Shown piece by piece: positions 50,264-58,372 of a stretch of 64,000 nucleotides of DNA. The notes beneath the pieces were generated by a model, which was not told where the DNA came from, searched no databases, and worked only from the letters and a program-made list of their open reading frames with translations. Source of the stretch: Desulfosarcina ovata subsp. ovata (GTDB taxonomy: Bacteria > Desulfobacterota > Desulfobacteria > Desulfobacterales > Desulfosarcinaceae); NCBI RefSeq assembly GCF_009689005.1, contig NZ_AP021879.1:7007501-7071500 (forward strand), given 5' to 3'. Position 1 is the stretch's first letter; every line of letters starts with the position of its first letter. A program made the translations under genes and the position numbers.

Positions 50264-53200
50264 GACTTTTTACGAGAGCAACGGCATTGTGGATGGTCTG
50301 GTTGGGTTGCGTGCTGGGCATTGGAATCAACGGCGTGTTCGCTGCCGAGGCGACCATCGGGACTGCCGATGCCGCCTGGGTGAGCAAAGTGGTTTCTCTT
50401 CAGGGGGGCGTGCTGGCCAAACGGATGCATGAATCCGACTGGCGGCCGGTCAGCCTGAACGACACGTTCTTTGTGGGCGACCAGATCCGGGTCGGGGCCA
50501 ACAGCCGGGCCGGTATCGTCTTGAGCAACGATGCCGTGCTGCGCCTGGACCAGCTAACCACCATGGTGTTTACCGAAATCGAGAAGCCGGCCACCTTCGT
50601 GCTGGAGCTGCTGCGGGGCGCGGCGAATTTTTTTAGCCACCGGCCGCGCAGCCTGAAGATCATCACCCCCTTTGTCAACGGGGTGGTCGAGGGCACGGAG
50701 TTCTTTGTCCGGGTGGATGCCGGCCAGACCCGCATGGACCTGTTCCACGGCCGTATTTTGGCCGAGAACGATTATGGCCGCCTGCATCTGGAAAAAGGGC
50801 AGGGCATCCGGGTGCCGGCCGGCAGCGCCCCCCAACGGCAGATCCTGGTGCAGCCGCGGGACAGCGTGCAGTGGGCCCTGTACTATCCGCCCGTGCCGGA
50901 CTTGGCGTTGGCCCGGCGTTCGGAGGCGGTGGCCGCGTCCAAGGCCCTGTTCGACCGGGGCCGGACCCGGGAGGCCCTCGAACGCCTGGAACCGGTGGGC
51001 GAGGCTGACTGGGATGCCGGTTTCCACGTTTACCGCGCCGGACTGCTGCTGCACGTGGGCCGGGTGGCCGAAGCCGGGGCCGATATCCGCCGGGCCCGGC
51101 AGCTGGATCCGCAAAACGGCGATGCCGTGGCCCTGCAATCCGTCGTCGCCGTGGTGCAGAACCGCACGGCCGAGGCCCTCGAATTGGCCTGGCAGGCCGT
51201 GGCGCTGGCGCCCGAATCGCCGGTTGCCCGGATCGCCCTCTCCCATGCCCGGCAGGCGGATTTCGATCTGCCCGGTGCCCTGCAGGCCGCCGAAGCCGCC
51301 GTGGCCCGCGCCCCGCAAAGTGGCCTGGCCCGGGCCCGCCTGGCCGAACTGCGCCTCTCGATGGGTGAATTGGAAACGGGGGTGGCCGCCGCGCAAAAGG
51401 CCGTGGAAATCGATCCCGACACGGCCCATGCCCATACCGTCCTGGGCTTCGCCCACCTGATGCGCATCCGGACCGAAGCGGCCCGCAGGGCCTTCGAGCG
51501 GGCCATTGCCCTGGATTCCGCCGCCCCCCTGCCGCGCCTGGGATTGGGATTGGCCGACATCCGTGACGGCGACCTGGAAAAAGGCCGGCCCGAGATCGAA
51601 ATCGCCGCCGGCCTGGACCCCGGAAGTGCCCTGATCCGCAGCTACCTGGGCAAGGCCTACTTTGACGAAAAGCGCGGCCCCATGGACGGCCAGCAGTTCG
51701 GGATCGCCAAAGCCCTGGACCCAAACGATCCCACCGCCTGGTTTTACGACGCCATCCGCAAGCAGACCGAAAACCGCCCGGTGGAAGCCCTCCGGGACCT
51801 GCAGACGTCCATCGAACGCAACGGCAACCGCGCGGTTTACCGCTCCCGCCTGATGCTGGACGAGGATCTTGCGGCGCGCAACGCCAGCCTGGGGCGCATC
51901 TACGACGATCTGGGCTTCGAACAGATGGCCCTCAACCAAGGCGCGAAATCGGTCAACACCGACCCGGGCGACTTCTCCGGCCACCGCTTTCTGGCCGACA
52001 GCTACGCCAACCTGCGCCGCCACGAGATCGCCCGGGCCAGCGAACTGCTCCAGTCCCAGCTTCTGCAGCCCTTGAATGTCACCCCTCTGCAGCCCCAACT
52101 CGGTTCGACCGACCTGCTGGTGCTGGAAGGGGCCGGCCCGGCCAGCCCCGCCTTCAACGAGTTCAATCCCCTGTTCGTCAGCGACGGCGTCAACCTGCAG
52201 ACCTCCGGCATTGTGGGCGGCAACGATACTTTGGGCGACGAGATGATGCTTTCCGGGCTTTACCAGAACCTCTCCCTGAGCCTGGGCCAGTTTCACTATG
52301 AAACCGACGGCTGGCGGGAAAACAACGACCTGACCCAGGATGTCTACAATGTTTTTGCCCAGGCCGTGCTCTCTCCCCAGGTCAGCGTTCAGGCGGAGTA
52401 TCGGGTTGAGGATACCGAGCGGGGGGATTTGAGAATGCTGTTCGATCCGGGTCTATTTAACGCTACTAAGCGCTGGGATCAGAAAAGGGAGAGCCTTCGC
52501 ATCGGCGGCAAGGTTCAGCTCAGCCGAAACGATACCCTCATCGCCTCCCTGATCCACAGCGACTGGCGTCAGAATGTCACGGACAGCTCTGAAGCCATTT
52601 CCTCGGTCGCGCAGATCTTCACGGACCAGGAACTGGTCGACGACGCCGAAGCCTACAGCGGCGAAATTCAATACCTGCGGCAGGCGTCCCGCTTCAACCT
52701 GATCGTCGGTGCCGGCCACCTGAACCAGGATAGAACCGTCGATTACAACAATACCATTACCACGATCCTGCAGTCGCCGTTTCTATCGCTGCCACCGGTA
52801 GTAACGAAAAGTACAACTTCACAAAACCAGGACGCCCGCCACACCAGCGGCTATGTCTACACCCACATCAAACCCAGGGAAAACCTCACCCTGACCCTGG
52901 GAGTCTCCTACGATGACTACAACAGCGACAGCGTGGACGAGCACAAGTTGCATCCCAAGGCCGGTGTCGCCTGGTCGCCCAACCGAATCGTCACCCTGCG
53001 TGCGGCCTGGTTCCAGGCCATCAAACGGCCCTTTGCCATCGACCAGACCCTCGAGCCCACCCAGGTGGCGGGCTTCAACCAGATTTTCGACGATGCCTCC
53101 GGTGCCGAAACCGAGCGTTACGGGGTTGGCCTGGACGCCCGGTTCAGCGACCGGGTTTTCGGCGGTGTGGAGCTTTCCTGGCGGGATCTTGACTTCCAAG

Positions 53201-53667
53201 CGCTTAGCACCACAACAACTGATGCTACGACACTGGATCAGCAGGAAGCCCTGCACCGCCTCTACCTGTACTGGACCCCCACGGACCGGCTCGCATTGAG
53301 CCTGGAGGGGTTCTACGAAAGATTCGAGAACCCGGATTTGGACCCTGAGGAGCTGACCACTTGGCGGCTGCCGCTCTCCGTGAGCTACTTTTTCCCCAAC
53401 GGTTTTTCCGTTAAGACAACCGCCAGTTTTGTGGACCAGGAAGTGACGCCGTTCGCGGATCGCAGCCAGGGCGACGACTTCTGGGTGGTGGATCTGTTAC
53501 TGGGCTACCGCCTGCCCAAACGCTGGGGTACGGCGACGCTCGGGATCAAGAACCTGTTCGACCAATCCTTCAACTTCCAGGATGTCAATTTCGCAACCGA
53601 GGAACCCACGACGCCCCTGTACCAGCCGGAGCGTCTGATCTTCGGCCAGGTCACCGTGTCGTTTTAG
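50260..53667 (+). CDS. FecR-TPR-outer-membrane beta-barrel fusion protein
   Basis: 1135 residues from the ATG at 50260, overlapping the cyclase stop (ATGA). There is a signal peptide (about 1-29). Residues about 40-190 are a FecR domain (VGDQIRVGANSRAGIVLSND; PFVNGVVEGTEFFVRVDAGQ). Residues about 200-590 are TPR repeats (Ala/Leu-rich, such as ARIALSHARQADFDLPGAL and AHTVLGFAHLMRIRTEAARR). Residues about 600-1135 are a TonB-receptor-like barrel with alternating strands and a C-terminal Phe (FGQVTVSF), but I see no plug domain or TonB box. It would be an outer-membrane protein with its sensor and TPR parts in the periplasm. Coupling to the cyclase suggests one signalling pair. The ligand is unknown. 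Confidence 0.85.
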   Translation: MRLFTRATALWMVWLGCVLGIGINGVFAAEATIGTADAAWVSKVVSLQGGVLAKRMHESDWRPVSLNDTFFVGDQIRVGANSRAGIVLSNDAVLRLDQLTTMVFTEIEKPATFVLELLRGAANFFSHRPRSLKIITPFVNGVVEGTEFFVRVDAGQTRMDLFHGRILAENDYGRLHLEKGQGIRVPAGSAPQRQILVQPRDSVQWALYYPPVPDLALARRSEAVAASKALFDRGRTREALERLEPVGEADWDAGFHVYRAGLLLHVGRVAEAGADIRRARQLDPQNGDAVALQSVVAVVQNRTAEALELAWQAVALAPESPVARIALSHARQADFDLPGALQAAEAAVARAPQSGLARARLAELRLSMGELETGVAAAQKAVEIDPDTAHAHTVLGFAHLMRIRTEAARRAFERAIALDSAAPLPRLGLGLADIRDGDLEKGRPEIEIAAGLDPGSALIRSYLGKAYFDEKRGPMDGQQFGIAKALDPNDPTAWFYDAIRKQTENRPVEALRDLQTSIERNGNRAVYRSRLMLDEDLAARNASLGRIYDDLGFEQMALNQGAKSVNTDPGDFSGHRFLADSYANLRRHEIARASELLQSQLLQPLNVTPLQPQLGSTDLLVLEGAGPASPAFNEFNPLFVSDGVNLQTSGIVGGNDTLGDEMMLSGLYQNLSLSLGQFHYETDGWRENNDLTQDVYNVFAQAVLSPQVSVQAEYRVEDTERGDLRMLFDPGLFNATKRWDQKRESLRIGGKVQLSRNDTLIASLIHSDWRQNVTDSSEAISSVAQIFTDQELVDDAEAYSGEIQYLRQASRFNLIVGAGHLNQDRTVDYNNTITTILQSPFLSLPPVVTKSTTSQNQDARHTSGYVYTHIKPRENLTLTLGVSYDDYNSDSVDEHKLHPKAGVAWSPNRIVTLRAAWFQAIKRPFAIDQTLEPTQVAGFNQIFDDASGAETERYGVGLDARFSDRVFGGVELSWRDLDFQALSTTTTDATTLDQQEALHRLYLYWTPTDRLALSLEGFYERFENPDLDPEELTTWRLPLSVSYFFPNGFSVKTTASFVDQEVTPFADRSQGDDFWVVDLLLGYRLPKRWGTATLGIKNLFDQSFNFQDVNFATEEPTTPLYQPERLIFGQVTVSF

Positions 53668-53774
53668 GCCCATCATGAAGAATTACCCGGCCATGACAGC
53701 CTGCGCATCCACAACCGCTTGCGAGATGAGCTCGACGGCCTTGATTCTATTCATCAACACAGAGAGGAGCGACA

Positions 53775-54131
53775 ATGAGAACAGTGCTGGCAATTGGTAT
53801 CGCGTTTTTTTTGGCATCCGTAATGGGTTGCGGGAAATACGTGCTCAAGTCGGAGGTTGAAGAGAACTATTTGCCCAAGGCGGAGGTCAAGGAGAACTAC
53901 ATCCCCAAAGCGGAAGTCGAGGAAAACTACGTCCCCAAGACGGCATTGCAGGAAGCGTTTAAGGGGTTGGAATTCCAATCAACCGACCGGGTGGGTGCCG
54001 TACCAAAGACCGCGGCGGAGGAGCATACCTGCCGATATTGGTTTACGCATAGCCTTTACGTTGATCTCTGCCTGCTGGCATGCCCGCCGCCTCCCGACTG
54101 GCAGGATCTGGGGGTGCCCTGCCCGCAGTGA
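53775..54131 (+). CDS. Small lipoprotein with 10-residue tandem repeat and Cys-rich tail
   Basis: 118 residues. It has a gaggag ribosome site and a lipobox, SVMGC (Cys19). Three tandem decapeptides follow (KSEVEENYLP, KAEVKENYIP, KAEVEENYVP), encoded by 30-bp units at 53847-53936 and likely to form a stalk. The C-terminal tail has Cys in HTCRYWF, DLCLLACP and GVPCPQ. The first half may hold the protein off the membrane, and the tail may bind a partner or metal. It follows the barrel gene by 107 bp. A truncated second copy lies at 54761-54997. The family is not recognised. Confidence 0.68.
   Translation: MRTVLAIGIAFFLASVMGCGKYVLKSEVEENYLPKAEVKENYIPKAEVEENYVPKTALQEAFKGLEFQSTDRVGAVPKTAAEEHTCRYWFTHSLYVDLCLLACPPPPDWQDLGVPCPQ
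53847..53936 (+). repeat. Three 30-bp tandem repeats within the lipoprotein gene
   Basis: Units 53847-53876, 53877-53906 and 53907-53936 encode the (K)xEVxENYxP decapeptides. They are diverged at the third codon positions, so the repeat is maintained at protein level rather than freshly expanded. Confidence 0.8.
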
Positions 54132-54201
54132 TGGGTATTTTTGCCGGGTTCCCACGCTCCGGCGTGGGAACCCACACCCGGTCAGTGGAAATCCATTGCC
54201 G
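54011..54201 (+). repeat. 191-bp direct duplication, copy 1
   Basis: It covers the C-terminal end of the lipoprotein gene and about 70 bp past its stop, including one ttcccacgctccgg palindrome. It matches 54876-55067 closely, so a block was duplicated in tandem with other sequence between. Confidence 0.78.
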
Positions 54202-54673
54202 GGCTTGGTTCCAACTTCGTCCACTTACCCCCTCGTTTCCACGCTCTGCGTGGAAATGCTTGGCCGTATACGTTCCCACGCGGAGCGTGGGAACGAGAGG
54301 TAATATGGGATCAGCCCGTTTTAATCGTTCCTAAATCCAGGTGGACGAAGCTATAACCAAGCCCCAATTGCTACTCCCACGCGGAGCATGGGAGCGAGTC
54401 GTCCATTCCGTTTCCACCGTAGCAGATCCAGTTCCACCCATTTGTTCCAGATCCACCGTTTTAAGATCCAGAACGAACTCAATTGGTAAGTCAGGTATTC
54501 CTTTTCCATCCGCATCGGCCTTGGGTGCCGGGGGTACTTGGCTTGATCCGGTTCGTCAAGCAACGCGTGTGCAAATACCAGGGTGATCGCATTTAGAGCC
54601 CGGATTAGAAAAATCTGGTCGCAACCATGGCCAGCTCCTGCAGAAAACGGCGTAGAACCAAACGATTGGCGCG

Positions 54674-54722
54674 CGTAGGAGCGGGCCATGCCCGCGAAAA
54701 AACAAAAATCAATCCAAATGCG
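54674..54722 (+). repeat. 48-bp dispersed repeat with gcgggccatgcccgc hairpin, copy 2
   Basis: Matches the reverse complement of 47625-47672, including the following acaaaaatcaatccaaatg. Confidence 0.65.
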
Positions 54723-54760
54723 ATCGCCCTGGTGCAATTACAGTTCCCCATGTCGGGGAG

Positions 54761-54997
54761 TTGATCAACTCACTCATCGAGGAAAACTATGTTACCAAGG
54801 AGGTATTGATTAAGGTACTTGAAGATGCATACGGTCTAGAATCAACAGACCAGACGGACCTTGCCGCAACAGAGGCCGCGGCGGACGAGCATACCTGCCG
54901 GTATCGGTTTACGCCTAGCCTTTACGTTGATCTCTGCCTGCTCGTGTGCCCGACTAGTCCATATTGGCAGGACCTGGGGGTGCCCTGCCCGCAGTGA
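54761..54997 (+). pseudogene. Truncated second copy of the repeat-bearing lipoprotein gene
   Basis: Translation gives LIEENYVTKEVL then DEHTCRYRFTPSLYVDLCLL and WQDLGVPCPQ, matching the C-terminal half of the lipoprotein at 53775-54131. The only possible start is a TTG with no ribosome site, and the signal peptide and lipobox are missing, so the product could not be exported. Confidence 0.65.
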
Positions 54998-55067
54998 TGG
55001 GTATCGATGTCTGGTTCCCACGCTCCGGCGTGGGAACCCACACCCGGTCAGCGGAAATCCATTGCCG
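54876..55067 (+). repeat. 191-bp direct duplication, copy 2
   Basis: Second copy of 54011-54201. Most differences fall in the coding part; the stretch past the stop, with its palindrome, is better conserved. Confidence 0.78.
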
Positions 55068-55149
55068 CTCCCACGCGGAGCATGGGAGCGAGTGGTGCAT
55101 TCGGTTTTGAATGTTCAAGATTTTGATTTTTTTTATTCAAACGAAAAAA

Positions 55150-55192
55150 TGTGAGCTCGGTCACATCTTTCATCCTCTCCCGGCGGTATTCT
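55150..55192 (+). promoter_or_regulatory. CRP-type site with class II spacing to a -10 box
   Basis: tgtga-gctcgg-tcaca at 55150-55165 matches the CRP/cAMP-receptor palindrome tgtga-N6-tcaca exactly in both arms, with the usual A-rich and T-rich flanks. tattct at 55187-55192 could be the -10 box. With a start at 55199, the site centre is at -41.5, the class II activation position. It would drive the response-regulator gene at 55371. By-eye call; the flavour of the regulator is inferred. Confidence 0.6.
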
Positions 55193-55370
55193 CCAATAAT
55201 TTTTTTCCGTTTTTCCTGATCGATAGGGCATCAATCGATTGTGCCGGATTGAGAAGCATGCACCCGAACCGTTTTATCTGCGCCGATTAAAATTGATGGC
55301 TCTGGCGGGCGACCGCCGCAAAATCGAAGCCGCAAGCCGGTGGTTGACTTTATTGGATAAGGGGGGAACA

Positions 55371-55772
55371 ATGATGGCCAGCCAGCCCATTCGTAACGAC
55401 CGGGTCCCATCGGTGCTGATCGCCGACGACGATGTACTCATTCTGGAACTGCTTTCGGAAGGCTTTGAAATCCACGGTTGCAGGGTTTTCAAAGCCGAAA
55501 ATGGCGTCGATGCCTGGGCGGTGTTCAACAGGGAACCCATCGATCTCGTGTTGACCGATATTCGCATGCCGGGCCTGGATGGCGCCCAATTGTCCCATCG
55601 CATAAGGAAACGGTCGCCCATGGTTAAAATAGCGGTGATGACCGGCGGCGATGCCGATGCCGCCACCGATCTCCTCAAAGCGGGCACGGCCGACTACTAT
55701 TTCCAAAAGCCGTTCAACCTGATCGGTGTGTGTTCGTCTCTGGTGCCGGCGGCAAAATCCGTTTGTTCCTAG
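55371..55772 (+). CDS. Receiver-only response regulator
   Basis: 133 residues from the ATG at 55371, just after a ggggggaa ribosome site; the frame is open further upstream but has no site there. It is a CheY-like receiver: acidic pocket in LIADDDVLILELL, phosphorylated Asp in LTDIRMPGLDGAQL, Thr in AVMTGGDAD and Lys in FQKPFN. There is no output domain. It likely relays or tunes another signalling protein. It is preceded by the CRP-type site and ends 27 bp before the convergent uspA-like gene. Confidence 0.85.
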   Translation: MMASQPIRNDRVPSVLIADDDVLILELLSEGFEIHGCRVFKAENGVDAWAVFNREPIDLVLTDIRMPGLDGAQLSHRIRKRSPMVKIAVMTGGDADAATDLLKAGTADYYFQKPFNLIGVCSSLVPAAKSVCS

Positions 55773-55799
55773 TAAACGGTTGTTGCCGTCGTTGCCCGG

Positions 55800-56786
55800 C
55801 TACCGGGAGACCCGACCGGTAAGAACATGGATCAGGTGGTCATCCGCCGCATCATCGGCCGGTGCAACGGAACCCTCCCAGCGGATCAGCACCTCGGGAT
55901 CATTGATCACCATCACCGGACAGGCCGCGCGGTAGCTGACGCGTTCCACCACGCTTCCCGGATACCATTTGCCCGAAGCCTCCTTGGTGTGGGACCCCAG
56001 AACGATCAGGTCCGTTTCGGTTTCGGTGGCGGATTTCAAAATTTCCAGGTGCGGCATGGAACCGGCCCGTACCCTGTATTCGTGCTCGATTCCTTCCAGG
56101 TAGGGCGAACAGAGCGTTTCCAGCCGCTTGCGGGCTTTTTCCGAATCGGCGATGAAATCCTCATGGCTGTATTTGGGGTACGGGGGCACGGGAAGCATAT
56201 GAAACACCTGCAGGCGACTGACGTGCCGGGCAGCCAGCCGGGCGGCAAAGCAGACGGCGCATTCACAGGCCCGTGAAAAGTCGATGGGGACGAGCACCTG
56301 CCGGAATCGAAGCTGATCCGGCTGCGCCGGGCGGTTGACCACCATTACCGGACAGGTCTCGCGGGTAATGACGTTTTCCACCGTGGAGCCGACCCGGCCG
56401 GCGGTTCGTACCACGCCTTTGTCCCTGGCGCGGGTCGAATGGGGCCCCAAAACGATCAGGTCCGCATCGACCGCCGCCGCCATCTGCAGGATCGCCTCCC
56501 AGGGAAAACCGGCAGCCACCTCGATGCCATGGTCGAGGCCCGCCAGATGGTCGCCGTAGGTTCGGGCCAGGGCCTGGGCCACCGTGGCCTCGTACGCCGG
56601 ATTGGCATGAATCGTTTCATCGGTTGCGAAGTGGCGCACCTGATGACGGTTCTCTGTTGAGGCGGACTCCATGACATGCAGCAGGAAAATCCGGCTGCCC
56701 TGTTGCCGGGCCAGGCCAATGGCCGACAGTACCGGTGCGTCAGGGGTGGCGACAAGATCGCTGGCGACAAGAATTCGATTAAACAT
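55800..56786 (-). CDS. Tandem universal stress protein (two UspA domains)
   Basis: 328 residues from the ATG at 56786, which follows aaggagg. Domain 1 (about 1-145) opens FNRILVASDL and has LIVLGPHSTRARDKG. Domain 2 (about 150-310) opens FRQVLVPIDFSRACECA and has the ATP-binding pattern LIVLGSHTKEASGKWYPGS followed by VVERVSYRAACPVMVIND. Such proteins bind ATP and aid survival under stress. It overlaps the end of the kinase gene by 8 nt, so lon, the kinase and this gene form one operon. Confidence 0.87.
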   Translation of the reverse strand: MFNRILVASDLVATPDAPVLSAIGLARQQGSRIFLLHVMESASTENRHQVRHFATDETIHANPAYEATVAQALARTYGDHLAGLDHGIEVAAGFPWEAILQMAAAVDADLIVLGPHSTRARDKGVVRTAGRVGSTVENVITRETCPVMVVNRPAQPDQLRFRQVLVPIDFSRACECAVCFAARLAARHVSRLQVFHMLPVPPYPKYSHEDFIADSEKARKRLETLCSPYLEGIEHEYRVRAGSMPHLEILKSATETETDLIVLGSHTKEASGKWYPGSVVERVSYRAACPVMVINDPEVLIRWEGSVAPADDAADDHLIHVLTGRVSR

Positions 56787-58368
56787 GGGGGCCTCCTTGA
56801 CGGGTGGGGTGGTCCCACAGCGCATCGGCCAGCACGATCTGACGCAGACTCAGGGCCGGTGACACGGCGGTGTCCACCACAATGTGTTTGGCATTGGCCA
56901 TCGGTTGAAATGGCTCGAAACGGCTTAGGAAGGCGTCCAGATGGATCAGGCGGGCGTCCGAGACCGACGGTTCCGATTCCCGCTTGCGCAGGCGGTCGGC
57001 AATAATCGATTCGGTGGCCCGGCACTCCACGAATACGGCTGTCACCTGGATAGCCTCAGCCAGTCGCAAGGCACAGTTGCGCTGCATGCGGCGGCTGAAG
57101 GTGGCGTCGACAATCACGCTCAGGCCCTTTTTGAGAAGTTCTTCGGCCAGGGCAAGCACTTCGCGATAGGTCATTTCAGTGGCCTGGGCGGAGTAAATTC
57201 CCTTTTCAAAGGGCGCTGTGCCCGGTGCGGTACGGTCGTCGGCGAAAATGGTTTTGCGGACCACATCCGAACGGATCACCGGGATATCCCAGAGTTCTGC
57301 CAGGGCCGCGGCAACGGTGCTCTTGCCGGTGGCGGGGAGTCCGCAGACCAGCCACAGGGTGGGACGGGAAAACGTGGCGGCATAGCCTGTGGCCATGGAG
57401 AGGTAATCGGCTGCGGCCAGCTGCAGGGCTTTCCGCTCGGCAGCGGGCACCCCCTGCTCTTTGAGGCGCAGGCAGCTGACCTTGAAGCGTACCATGGCCC
57501 GGTAGCAACAGTAGAAATCGAGCAACGGCAGTGCACCCAGATCGTCAGTGAGTTCGACATAGCGCCGTACCAGTGTTCTGGAAAGATCGGCAAAACCATG
57601 CGCGGCCAGATCCATGACCAGAAACGCCAGGTCGCAGATCACATCCAGAATGCGCAGTTGGGAGCTGAATTCGATACAGTCGATAATCTGGATGCCATCG
57701 TCGGTAAAATAGATATGATCGCAACGCAGGTCGCCGTGGCAATCCCGGATCCGGCCGGCCAGACGACGCTTTTCGAACAGGCCCGAATGGCGGCTGAAAA
57801 ACGAATGGCTGGCACTGCGCACGAACGCGAACGATGATCGCTGGGCAGGAACGGTGACGGCCGCCACCTGATCGAGGTTCTCCTTCCAGGCCAACGCTTC
57901 GACCGGCGTTGAGGTAACGCTGACGGCGGCGTTTTCGTAAAACCCAACCAGACGCCGAACCAGTGGCTCCAGCTTCGCTTCCCGAAACCGGCCTTCCGCC
58001 AGCTGCCAGTGCATGGCATCCGCCTCATTCAGTTGGCGCATGGCAACGGCGTATTCCACGACCTGACCCGATCCGCCGAGCGCGTAGCGGCCACCCTGGC
58101 GGGTGATGGGCCGGACATCCCGGTAAACACCGCTGGAGAGGCGACGATTCAACAGGATTTCCTGGTCGCAGCAGGCCTTGCGTTTCTCCAGGGTAGAAAA
58201 ATCGAGAAATCCCAGATCCACCGGCTTTTTGACTTTGTAGACCCATTGACCGGTGAGAAAAACCGTGGGGATATGCGTTTCGCAACGGGTCAGCGCAGCC
58301 ACCGGATGGCGATAGAATTCCGGTTGGCGCATGGCTTCGAGGATCGCTGGTTGATGGTTGACGGACAT
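56779..58368 (-). CDS. APH-like kinase fused to P-loop kinase domain
   Basis: 529 residues from the ATG at 58368 (after an aaggtga site), overlapping the lon stop. The N-terminal 330 residues resemble the aminoglycoside-phosphotransferase fold: VYKVKKPVDLGFLDFSTLE (ATP-lysine region), then CHGDLRCDHIYF and IIDCIEFSSQLRILDV (catalytic and metal-binding region). The C-terminal 170 residues are a P-loop kinase of the AAA_33 type, with LVCGLPATGKSTVAAAL as Walker A and DAVVR-like SDVVRKTIFADD after it. This two-domain protein is widespread next to universal stress genes, but its substrate is unknown; drug resistance should not be assumed. Confidence 0.82.
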   Translation of the reverse strand: MSVNHQPAILEAMRQPEFYRHPVAALTRCETHIPTVFLTGQWVYKVKKPVDLGFLDFSTLEKRKACCDQEILLNRRLSSGVYRDVRPITRQGGRYALGGSGQVVEYAVAMRQLNEADAMHWQLAEGRFREAKLEPLVRRLVGFYENAAVSVTSTPVEALAWKENLDQVAAVTVPAQRSSFAFVRSASHSFFSRHSGLFEKRRLAGRIRDCHGDLRCDHIYFTDDGIQIIDCIEFSSQLRILDVICDLAFLVMDLAAHGFADLSRTLVRRYVELTDDLGALPLLDFYCCYRAMVRFKVSCLRLKEQGVPAAERKALQLAAADYLSMATGYAATFSRPTLWLVCGLPATGKSTVAAALAELWDIPVIRSDVVRKTIFADDRTAPGTAPFEKGIYSAQATEMTYREVLALAEELLKKGLSVIVDATFSRRMQRNCALRLAEAIQVTAVFVECRATESIIADRLRKRESEPSVSDARLIHLDAFLSRFEPFQPMANAKHIVVDTAVSPALSLRQIVLADALWDHPTRQGGPHV

Positions 58369-58372
58369 GCTG

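Larger units (their letters stand above)
54132..55370. other. Palindrome-rich, largely non-coding stretch
   Basis: Between the lipoprotein gene and the response-regulator gene lie six palindromes of the ttcccacgc type (54146-54173, 54234-54258, 54271-54295, 54374-54398, 55013-55038, 55067-55092), the duplicated block, a gene remnant, the 48-bp repeat copy 2, and the CRP-type site. Some palindromes carry variations such as ctcccacgcggagcatggga. No other gene is visible. Confidence 0.7.

Noticed and set aside
50554..52296. Minus-strand open frame of 580 codons opposite the FecR-TPR-barrel gene
   Set aside because: Low-complexity Gly/Gln-rich translation typical of an antisense frame in GC-rich DNA; the plus-strand gene is well supported.
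50260..53667. Ordinary TonB-dependent receptor
   Set aside because: No plug domain or TonB box, and a FecR-TPR front half unlike receptors; only the barrel part resembles one.
53847..55092. CRISPR array
   Set aside because: The tandem 30-bp units are coding and without spacers, and the later palindromes are irregularly spaced with no equal-length spacers or cas genes.
56779..58368. Aminoglycoside resistance gene
   Set aside because: The APH-like domain is fused to a P-loop kinase and lies in an operon with lon and uspA. This family is common in environmental bacteria and not known for drug resistance.
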